Shown: in pieces, positions 1 to 6,173 of the stretch
Numbering within the stretch: the first letter of the stretch is position 1
How the letters are laid out: every line of letters starts with the position of its first letter
Assembly: GCA_029862935.1 (NCBI GenBank)
Contig: JAOTWK010000151.1
Coordinates: forward strand, 1 to 7,890
DNA: 7,890 bases
Direction: 5' to 3'
Source: Gemmatimonadota bacterium
GTDB taxonomy: Bacteria > Gemmatimonadota > Gemmatimonadetes > Gemmatimonadales > GWC2-71-9
The notes under the pieces: generated by a model
The model's database searches: none
What the model saw: only the letters and a program-made list of their open reading frames with translations
What the model was told of the DNA's origin: nothing
Position numbers and translations under genes: made by a program

Positions 1-840
1 GTCATCCGGCGCCATACCGTGGGTCGGCGGGGCCTCGAGGTCGGCAAAGATCCGCGGCGAGCTTACGATCGCCGCCTGCTCCGGGTGCGCGAGCGGTACC
101 TTGATGACCTCGATTCGGAACAGCGCTGAGTTCGGATCCTCATCGAGCGCCGCGCTGGAACACCCGGGGAGTTCCTCTTCAGGGCGCACGGGAGCAGAGC
201 CCGACACGTAGATGTAGACGTTCTCCTTGTCGTTCGGATCCACGAGCACCGAATGCGTGTGGGATCCACGGCACGTCTGCACGTTGGCGAGATACTGTGG
301 GTTCCGAATGTCACTGATATCGAAGATCCGGATACCCCGCAGACGCACTTGGCTCACCGCTTCTTGAACACCCCCAGTCCCGCAGTCGAGCCGCCCGCCC
401 AATCCCTCACCCGACACGAACAGCAGATTCCCGAACACCGAGACGTCACTCTGCGATGCGGGGCACACGTACCCCACCACGATCGTCGGCTGTGTGGGAT
501 TCGAGATGTCCCACACCTGGATGCCGTTGTAGTTGCCCTGGATGGCGTAGTTGCCGGTGAAGGCGAGATCGGAGTTGGTAACGCCCACGAAATCTTCGGG
601 TGGCAGCGTCTGCGAGACCACTCGCAGATTCCACACCGCCTCTTCGGCGTCGAACAAGCCCGGGCGGAGCCCGATGCGGGGATCGGGACTCGGCGCGGTC
701 ACCGCCGGAGCGGGCTTAACAGCCGGGGCGGCCGTCCGTGACCCCACCGTCGCGGTGGAGGAGCAACCGGACAGGCCGAGCAATCCGGTAGCAAGTGGGA
801 GAAACCAGAGACGGCGAACAGAAATCCATACAGCGGTCAT
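1..840 (-). CDS. LVIvd-repeat beta-propeller lipoprotein (partial, C-terminus outside window)
   Basis: The reading frame runs without a stop from ATG at 840 to the window edge, giving 280 codons, so the 3' end is missing. The start is supported by a GAGGA ribosome site at 848-852, 7 nt upstream. The N-terminus is a lipoprotein signal: a hydrophobic stretch ending in LLGLSGC with Cys26 as the lipidated residue, then a Ser/Thr/Ala/Pro-rich linker to about residue 60. From about residue 90 the protein shows repeats of the LVIvd type: 'GIQVWDISNPTQPTIVVGYV' (106-125) followed by 'VSVFGNLLFVSGE', then 'GIRIFDISD' (169-177) and 'HSVLVDPND'. These are blades of a predicted surface or periplasmic beta-propeller. 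Known members are mostly uncharacterised, so no substrate can be named. The gene starts 34 bp after the DUF305 gene on the same strand, suggesting cotranscription. The cysteines at 126, 153, 189 and 227 could form disulfides after export. Confidence 0.85.
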   Translation of the reverse strand, partial: MTAVWISVRRLWFLPLATGLLGLSGCSSTATVGSRTAAPAVKPAPAVTAPSPDPRIGLRPGLFDAEEAVWNLRVVSQTLPPEDFVGVTNSDLAFTGNYAIQGNYNGIQVWDISNPTQPTIVVGYVCPASQSDVSVFGNLLFVSGEGLGGRLDCGTGGVQEAVSQVRLRGIRIFDISDIRNPQYLANVQTCRGSHTHSVLVDPNDKENVYIYVSGSAPVRPEEELPGCSSAALDEDPNSALFRIEVIKVPLAHPEQAAIVSSPRIFADLEAPPTHGMAPDD

Positions 841-874
841 AACGGAATCCTCGAACGTGGGTGATTTTCGATGA

Positions 875-1567
875 TCACGAGCCTGGGCCCGCATTCTTCA
901 TTTCTTCCAGCATGAGCTCCATGCGGGCGACCTCAGTGGTCTGATCCACCTGGATATCGGAGGCGAGCTTGAATACGACGTCGTCCTGTGCGGCGCCGTC
1001 CGTGGCAAACAGCTCGTGCACCATGGTGACGGCCCCACGGTGGTGCTGAATCATAAGGGTGAGGAACTTGCGATCGAATTCCCGCCCCATCGCTTGATCT
1101 AATTCCTGCATCTGCTCGGGCGTCAGCATGCCCGACATGTGCATCGCGTATTCCGGTCCGTGCACCGTCATCGTCATTCCGGTGATGTGCACCTCTGGCA
1201 CCGGCTGTCCGCGGTCGCGGAGCCATTGCTGCATCGTGGCGATCTCGTCCTGCTGCGCGTTGATGATCCGCGCAGCTAGGGTCTCGATCGCATGACTCGC
1301 CCCGTGCGTGGGGGCGAGATCCGACATCACCAGCGCCTGCGCGTGGTGGCCGATCATACCGGTCATGAAGCGCACGTCGGCTTCGGTGAAGCGCATGCGC
1401 GCGCTGTCCGTTCGCGCACGATACAGGGCCTCGAGCTGGGCAGTGGACGCGGCGGCAGGCTGAGGTGCGGTCTCCGCCCCTGTCCCGGCGCCGCCGCACG
1501 CCACCGTAGCGAGGAGCAAGGTGATGGACCACCGGCTACTGACAAGGTTCATGCCTTTTGGCATCAC
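875..1567 (-). CDS. DUF305 family lipoprotein, His/Met-rich
   Basis: This encodes about 230 residues. GTG at 1567 is chosen because GAGGA at 1577-1581 lies 9 nt upstream; ATG at 1564 is an equally plausible start. A hydrophobic segment (13-24) ends in LLATVAC, a probable lipobox with Cys24, followed by an Ala/Pro/Thr-rich linker. The mature part has the two-half DUF305 layout: 'RFMTGMIGHHAQALVMSDL' (66-84) and 'KFLTLMIQHHRGAVTMVHEL' (167-186), each with a paired His-His next to Met residues. Between them is a Met/His-rich segment ('MTMTVHGPEYAMHMSGML', 131-148). DUF305 is a ferritin-like four-helix fold. At least one member, cyanobacterial CopM, binds copper, so extracytoplasmic copper binding is a reasonable inference here but is not shown by the sequence alone. 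It is probably the first gene of an operon with the LVIvd lipoprotein downstream. Confidence 0.9.
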   Translation of the reverse strand: MMPKGMNLVSSRWSITLLLATVACGGAGTGAETAPQPAAASTAQLEALYRARTDSARMRFTEADVRFMTGMIGHHAQALVMSDLAPTHGASHAIETLAARIINAQQDEIATMQQWLRDRGQPVPEVHITGMTMTVHGPEYAMHMSGMLTPEQMQELDQAMGREFDRKFLTLMIQHHRGAVTMVHELFATDGAAQDDVVFKLASDIQVDQTTEVARMELMLEEMKNAGPGS

Positions 1568-1677
1568 AGGACGGTTTCCTCGAGGTGGCGGAGATCAGTT
1601 CAGTGAAACAGCGCGGGCATGCTGCCTAGTTCACCTACAAGCCGCTAAGCAGCAAAAAGTCCGCGTCTGATTCAGGA

Positions 1678-1763
1678 TGACCGCGCTGGGGCTTCGACGC
1701 GAGCGGATGGAGCACGCGGTAAGGCGTGGCTTCCATCAACCCAGGACCTACGGATTAGAAGTT
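1678..1763 (-). repeat. Left direct repeat: decayed tRNA-Lys-derived relic
   Basis: This is a shortened, mutated copy of 4907-5066. Positions 1678-1698 match 4907-4926 (a tRNA-Lys 3' end) with one mismatch and one indel. Positions 1699-1745 match 4966-5013 at 43 of 48 aligned columns. Positions 1746-1763 match tRNA-Lys positions 5048-5065 at 16 of 18. Relative to the right copy it lacks 4927-4965 and the 34 bp between two 'aacccagg' repeats. It retains only the T-arm edge, variable region and anticodon region of the tRNA, and the anticodon position would read TCT rather than TTT. No D-arm or acceptor 5' strand is convincingly present, so it cannot be a functional tRNA. Similarity fades after 1763. 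Confidence 0.8.
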
Positions 1764-2099
1764 ACCACGGAGATAACTCGGCTGAGAAGTGTTGAGGTCT
1801 CTTCAGCACCTGAGAGCGGTCGATCCTCGCAGGCGTCGAGAACGGTGAATCGCCCTGAGTCAGGTTGAATTCTGTGCGGTTGCGGTACCGTTTGGGGCCG
1901 ATAGAGGACTTTCCAGCCGGCTGAAGAACGTGTCACCACAAGTGACCTGGCCGAGTAGCCTTTTGGGGTCCGAAAACGGCCACCGCGCCGCGATGTATTC
2001 TCGTAACCCACAACGCCAGCTATCAGTTGTCGTTCCGATCGGCCTCGTCAACTCCTGGAACATGGGTACTCGTGCTTCATCGCTAGTGATCTCGCTGGG
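1764..2099. other. Intergenic region with no supported gene
   Basis: The stretch between the tRNA relic and the kinase stop codon has no convincing coding sequence. The short open frames here (minus 1748-2011 and 1860-2063, plus 1930-2223) lack ribosome sites, recognisable motifs and family-like composition. A 10-bp palindrome, 'cagccggctg' at 1914-1923, is the only symmetric element noticed; it has no following T-run in either direction. The neighbouring 1568-1677 should contain the promoter of the DUF305 operon, but I could not identify convincing -35 and -10 boxes. Confidence 0.5.
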
Positions 2100-4763
2100 C
2101 TATCCACCTTCCATCTTCTGCCGGATCTCGTCGAGCCAATTCAAGACGATCACGAGTTCTCCTTCGCGCTGTTCACTGTGCTTGATCATCACAAAGTCGC
2201 GGCCGTTCGGGGCGATATCGTAGGCTGAGTGGTATGGCCAGTCCGCATACGGCCCGTCGAACACCACCGTGCGCCGCAGCACGGCGAATTCTGGTGTCGT
2301 GGACACGGCGACTTCAATCAGCGACTCACTGACGCGGTAGAACAACGCACTCCCGTCACGTGACCAGACGGGCGACGTCCCGCCGGCCACCGAGATCTGG
2401 CGCCGACGCCCGGGGCTGGGGAAGCCGTTCACATACACTTCGTACCGGCCGGAGAGGTCGGAGGCGTAGGCGAGCCATCTACCGTCCGGTGAGATTGTCG
2501 GTGCCTCCTCGCGTGATGTCGGAAGCTCGAGGAAGGCGTACGGTGTCCGCTCTCCCGACAGCGGGAGAATCATGATGTCCGTCTTGATGTCTTCCTCGGT
2601 CGGAGGATCCTGCTCGCGGTAGACCAAGTACCTTCCGTCGGGTGACCAGGAACTGGGGTAGTTCCAACCCCCGTTGCTGAGCAATGTTTCCCATGCACCG
2701 TTTCCATCCGCTGCAGCCCACCGCAGGTCTACCGCGTCGGCGGTCTCGGACGCGTATGCCACTCGCTCGTCGTTTGGCGACCATACCGGGTAGTAGTTAT
2801 GGCCCTCGAACGTGAGCGGCGTCATCGTCGAGTCCTCAAAGTCGTACGTCCAGATCTGGCGCGTCGGTGGGGTGCCCAGCCCGAACGCGAGTCGGGCGCC
2901 GTCAGATGAGAAGCGAGGGCTGCCGAAAATGCTGTCGGTCACTCCGGGGAGGGAGCGTTCCCGCCCGCTCCGGTCGACGAGCACCATCTCCCTGCTTCCC
3001 ACTGCCCCGGAGAGGTACACGAGCGTCCCGGTCCGTGAAACAGCGTAATCCATGGTGTTCGTGGGCTTCACCAAGACGCCGTCAATGAGGGGAACGGGCT
3101 CCCCCACGGCCTGCATTCGAGCAGCGTCGAACGCAATCCCCATCAGGCGACCGTCCGGACGCCCGTACACCAGGTGCCCACTCTCCAAGTATCGGGGGGC
3201 GAGCCCGGGGAACAGCTCTGTAACTACACCTGTTCTCAGCGACCGAACTGCGACCTGCGTTGCCTCCGCACCGCCCGACGCGATCGTGAATACCAGGCCA
3301 CGCCCGTTAGGGAGGAGGTCCGGCCGGCTGTGCAGCAACTCGCCGGACTGCAGCTCAGTCACCTGCTCGGCCGTGCCTCCGGCGGCCGGCACCTGCCAGA
3401 GACCCGAGGTGGAACCGAAGTATATGATGTCGTCACTCGTCCACGCAGCCCCACGAGGCTCCGGGAACACCGTGATCGTGACCGGCGGTCCCCCGGTCGC
3501 CGGCACTCTCTTCAATCCATCTACGAGGGCGAACCCGATCCAACGCCCATCGGGGGAGAAGAAGGGATCCAACGCGCCTTCGGTTCCCGGCAAGACTTCC
3601 GCGTGGAGCTGATCCAACCGGCGGACGTACAACTGCTGGTCGTCGCCCCCGTCGCCATCTGTTACATACGCGATCCGATCTCCGCCAGGAGCGATGGCGA
3701 CGGCTTGCCTCTGCGCGCCCCAAGTCGTACCGACGGCGAATGGTATTGGAAACCGCGCCACGGATGGTGCTGGCCCCGAAGGCGAGCGGAGCCATCCCCA
3801 AAGAGCGACAACTGCCAGGGTAGCCGTGCCGAGCGGCATTCCCCAGCGCAGCCAACGGTTCCTCACGACAAACCGCGTCCACGTGTCGCCGCCCGACAGC
3901 GTGAGTGAACCGATCCACTTGCGCTTCGTGCTCGGGTCGCGCAGGGCCTGTGCGAACTCCTCGATCTTCGCAAACCGGTCGGCGGGTAGTTTCGCCAGTC
4001 CGCGGTGCACGGCGTATTCCACGTGTTCCGGCACTGTGCTCCGGACAGAACTCACTCGCCGCGGCTCTTCGGCGACGACCCTGGCGATCACCGCCTGGAC
4101 GTTCGGGCCGCGATGCGGTGGCTCCCCGGTGAGCATTTCGTAGACCACACACGAGAGCGCATACATGTCGCTTCGCGCGTCGATGGTCTCCGAACCGGTG
4201 GCCTGCTCCGGGCTCATGTATTCGGGTGTTCCCACGGACAGGCCCGTTTCAGTCAGCCGCTTGCCTCCGGCCGCCGAGACGGCCAGCGCGATGCCGAAAT
4301 CGGCAACGACCGGCTGGCCTTGGTGTAGCAAGATGTTCTCCGGCTTGATGTCTCGGTGAATGACCCCTCGCTGGTGGGCATACGCAAGGGCGTTTGCGAC
4401 GGCCTCGCCGATCCGCACACACTCACCGAGGGAGACTTGCGTCTCGCGGTCCAGTTTGGCACGCAGAGACTCGCCGTCGATGTAGGGCATCACGTAGAAC
4501 AGGAACGAATCCGCCTCACCGGAATCGAACAGTGGCAGGATGTTCGGATGTTGCAGGTTGGCGGTGACCTCAATCTCCTTGAGAAACCGCTCCGTCCCGA
4601 TGACGGCCGCCAACTCGGGTCGCAGCACCTTAACGGCGACGTTCCGGTTGTGCTTCTGGTCGTGGGCGAGATAGACGGTGGCCATGCCCCCAGCACCGAT
4701 TTCCCGCTCGATGGTGTACTGGTCGGCGAGGGCCGCAACGAGTCGATGGGGAGGAGTCGTCAT
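2100..4763 (-). CDS. Membrane-anchored Ser/Thr protein kinase with C-terminal PD40/TolB-like propeller
   Basis: This encodes 887 residues from ATG at 4763. The N-terminus 'MTTPPHRLVAALADQYTIER' fits the family, and AGGAG lies just upstream, though only 2 nt from the ATG. The frame stays open to an ATG at 4856, but that extension has no ribosome site and no family-like sequence. The kinase domain (about 16-275) is complete: glycine loop GAGGMATV (23-30), Lys45 in VAVKVL, catalytic HRDIKPEN (136-143), DFG (155-157) and GTPEYMSPE (178-186). The Arg before the catalytic Asp makes it an RD kinase, probably activated by phosphorylation near Thr171/Thr173. A hydrophobic helix at about 307-325 should anchor it in the membrane, placing the C-terminus outside. 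Residues 340-880 carry PD40 blades (FSPDGRWIGF, WSPDGRYLVY, ISPDGRWLAY, WSRDGSALFY), probably a sensing or binding propeller; the ligand is unknown. The gene stands alone, between tRNA-Lys-derived repeats. Confidence 0.95.
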   Translation of the reverse strand: MTTPPHRLVAALADQYTIEREIGAGGMATVYLAHDQKHNRNVAVKVLRPELAAVIGTERFLKEIEVTANLQHPNILPLFDSGEADSFLFYVMPYIDGESLRAKLDRETQVSLGECVRIGEAVANALAYAHQRGVIHRDIKPENILLHQGQPVVADFGIALAVSAAGGKRLTETGLSVGTPEYMSPEQATGSETIDARSDMYALSCVVYEMLTGEPPHRGPNVQAVIARVVAEEPRRVSSVRSTVPEHVEYAVHRGLAKLPADRFAKIEEFAQALRDPSTKRKWIGSLTLSGGDTWTRFVVRNRWLRWGMPLGTATLAVVALWGWLRSPSGPAPSVARFPIPFAVGTTWGAQRQAVAIAPGGDRIAYVTDGDGGDDQQLYVRRLDQLHAEVLPGTEGALDPFFSPDGRWIGFALVDGLKRVPATGGPPVTITVFPEPRGAAWTSDDIIYFGSTSGLWQVPAAGGTAEQVTELQSGELLHSRPDLLPNGRGLVFTIASGGAEATQVAVRSLRTGVVTELFPGLAPRYLESGHLVYGRPDGRLMGIAFDAARMQAVGEPVPLIDGVLVKPTNTMDYAVSRTGTLVYLSGAVGSREMVLVDRSGRERSLPGVTDSIFGSPRFSSDGARLAFGLGTPPTRQIWTYDFEDSTMTPLTFEGHNYYPVWSPNDERVAYASETADAVDLRWAAADGNGAWETLLSNGGWNYPSSWSPDGRYLVYREQDPPTEEDIKTDIMILPLSGERTPYAFLELPTSREEAPTISPDGRWLAYASDLSGRYEVYVNGFPSPGRRRQISVAGGTSPVWSRDGSALFYRVSESLIEVAVSTTPEFAVLRRTVVFDGPYADWPYHSAYDIAPNGRDFVMIKHSEQREGELVIVLNWLDEIRQKMEGG

Positions 4764-4818
4764 CGCTCCTGAAGATGTGAGTTCGCGGGAACAAGCGCGA
4801 GGTGCCCGGAGTCTTGGG

Positions 4819-4839
4819 CCCGATTGGGGCCCCATCGGG
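4819..4839 (-). promoter_or_regulatory. GC-rich hairpin in the kinase mRNA leader
   Basis: An inverted repeat (cccgat, one unpaired t, ggggcccc, atcggg) forms a strong stem about 55 nt upstream of the chosen kinase start. On the minus strand it would be transcribed in the kinase leader. There is no following T-run, so it is not a standard intrinsic terminator. It could affect leader structure or be part of a DNA-binding site; the function is inference. Confidence 0.35.
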
Positions 4840-4941
4840 TACAGAGCCTCCGCCATACGTCCATCGCGGATGTCTCAACCGATTGTTCCGCTGGCACTTC
4901 CGAGAGTGACCGGGCTGGGGCTCGACGCAGTGCGGAGGCGA

Positions 4942-4957
4942 GGCCGCGCACGCGGCC
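4942..4957. other. Short GC hairpin absent from the left repeat
   Basis: A perfect 6-bp inverted repeat, ggccgc and gcggcc, surrounds a GCAC loop. It lies wholly inside the 39-bp segment (4927-4965) that is missing from the left copy of the direct repeat. It could be a small insertion in the right copy or a deletion in the left copy; the sequence alone does not tell which. Confidence 0.4.
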
Positions 4958-4975
4958 GACCTGACGGGAGCGGAT

Positions 4976-5002
4976 GGAAGCACGCCGTACGGCGTGGCTT
5001 CC
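4976..5002 (-). terminator. Hairpin 3' of tRNA-Lys, possible terminator or processing structure
   Basis: The arms ggaagc (4976-4981) and gcttcc (4997-5002) enclose the perfect 14-bp palindrome acgccgtacggcgt (4982-4995), with one bulged g. The structure starts 20 nt beyond the tRNA 3' end on the tRNA's strand. No T-run follows, so Rho-independent termination is uncertain. The equivalent arms in the left repeat contain uncompensated changes that weaken the stem, consistent with loss of function there. Confidence 0.45.
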
Positions 5003-5021
5003 CTCAACCCAGGGTGGCCTA

Positions 5022-5094
<73 letters not shown>

Positions 5095-5170
5095 GGGACG
5101 GAGAAAGGTCGCCAGAGCAAAGGGTGAGAACAAGCGCACGACCGAGACCAACTGCGCACGCCCCAATCGC

Positions 5171-6055
5171 CTAAGGGAAGGCCTTCCTGTCTCTGCCGCG
5201 GAGCGAGGCCAACACGTCGGTGGTGAACGGATTCCGCCCCTCCCGCAGCGCCGCAACCCAGGCGAGACGCTCCGATCGCTCCTCCTCGTTCATCGTCCAG
5301 GTGGCGAAGGCCGTCAGATCGTCAATCGCGCCCTGCAAATCGCCAGTCAAGGTTCTGGCAATGCCGCGGGCCTCCCTGGCCCGCCCTTGGTTCGGTGCTA
5401 CGGCAACCACGTGGTCACAAGTCCACAGCACCTCAGCCGCTCGTTCCCAGAGCGCTCCATACCAGCACAGCGGAAGCCAGAACGACGCAACGCGCGCGGG
5501 CCTCGGGTCTAGAGCCTGCGCGGTTCGGTATGCCGACATCGCCTCGGCAATGCGGCCGCCTCGCGCTAAACGCTCTGCTTGCACCAGCCGGCCGACGGCC
5601 GCGGCACTGTCCGCCGCGCTCACGGCCTCGTCGCTCTGGAGTTCGAACACGACGGGCACCCGAACGAGGACCTGGGCAAGCTCGCTTCCAGTGCGACCAG
5701 GCGTGAACCGGGATTCCCGCAACAGGACCATCGCAGGCGCCTCGAACGCTACGTCTGTCGAACGGACTACACGGATCGTATTCGGGACGACGTTGCCAGA
5801 GGTGTCGACCTCGGCCTCGAGGAGCACTGAGCCCTCGATGCCCGCGTCGACCATGGCCGGTGGATAGGCGAGCGGCGGACTCCACACGTGCTGGGGGGCA
5901 GTGGTGACGGGCGGAACGATCGGTTCGGGTCGGACACACGCGAACAGCACGACTGGAGCGATGATCGCAATGGGAGTCGTGCGGCGCAAAACGAATATCC
6001 AGCGAAGCTGGTGTGAAGACGCGCGACTCGAACCTTGCCGTAGACTAAGAGGCAT
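5171..6055 (-). CDS. Lipoprotein with TonB C-terminal-like domain and TPR-like region
   Basis: This encodes 294 residues from ATG at 6055. A basic N-terminus is followed by a hydrophobic run ending in VVLFAC, so Cys40 may be lipidated; a TTG start at codon 23 would give a more normal signal length. Residues 61-139 resemble the TonB C-terminal domain: 'YPPAMVDAGIEGSVLLEAEV' (64-83), 'DTSGNVV', then 'LLRESRFTPGR' and 'VRVPVVFEL'. Classical TonB has this domain at its C-terminus after a membrane helix and a Pro-rich spacer. Here it is near the N-terminus with only a short Pro-rich linker (43-54), and about 150 residues follow. Residues 155-270 are Ala-rich helices of TPR character ('RLVQAERLARGGRIAEAMSA', 'GDLQGAIDDLTAFATW'). 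No ExbB, ExbD or TonB-dependent receptor gene is nearby, so an energy-transducing role is not supported. It is 118 bp downstream of the GNAT-like gene. Confidence 0.85.
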   Translation of the reverse strand: MPLSLRQGSSRASSHQLRWIFVLRRTTPIAIIAPVVLFACVRPEPIVPPVTTAPQHVWSPPLAYPPAMVDAGIEGSVLLEAEVDTSGNVVPNTIRVVRSTDVAFEAPAMVLLRESRFTPGRTGSELAQVLVRVPVVFELQSDEAVSAADSAAAVGRLVQAERLARGGRIAEAMSAYRTAQALDPRPARVASFWLPLCWYGALWERAAEVLWTCDHVVAVAPNQGRAREARGIARTLTGDLQGAIDDLTAFATWTMNEEERSERLAWVAALREGRNPFTTDVLASLRGRDRKAFP

Positions 6056-6098
6056 GGTGTCACCGCCCTGTGTGAACAGTGTGCCCTCTCAAATCTAC

Positions 6099-6117
6099 CC
6101 CGGCTCAGGCAGCCGGG
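6099..6117 (-). terminator. Possible terminator hairpin after the GNAT-like gene
   Basis: A perfect 7-bp inverted repeat, cccggct and agccggg, with a 5-nt loop lies 56 bp downstream of the GNAT-like stop codon and 43 bp upstream of the next start. On the minus strand it is followed by GTAGATTTGA, a weak T-containing tail. It may separate the two transcription units. Confidence 0.4.
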
Positions 6118-6173
6118 TCCGCCGACATCACCACCCAGTGCAGGACCGTGGCAGCTCCCAGTCTCCTGCCTCC

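Noticed and set aside
253..741. Plus-strand frame of 162 codons at the left edge
   Set aside because: It is antisense to the LVIvd lipoprotein, which has a lipobox, ribosome site and repeat motifs.
1678..1763. A second functional tRNA
   Set aside because: The D-arm, the acceptor 5' strand and an acceptor end joined to the T-arm are missing; only fragments remain.
1748..2223. Short frames in the gap before the kinase (minus 1748-2011 and 1860-2063, plus 1930-2223)
   Set aside because: No ribosome site or recognisable motif; the first overlaps the tRNA relic and the last runs antisense into the kinase C-terminus.
2360..4772. Several long plus-strand open frames opposite the kinase (for example 3174-3908 and 4356-4772)
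   Set aside because: They are antisense shadows of a GC-rich coding sequence; their peptides show no motifs, whereas the minus strand has full kinase and propeller motifs.
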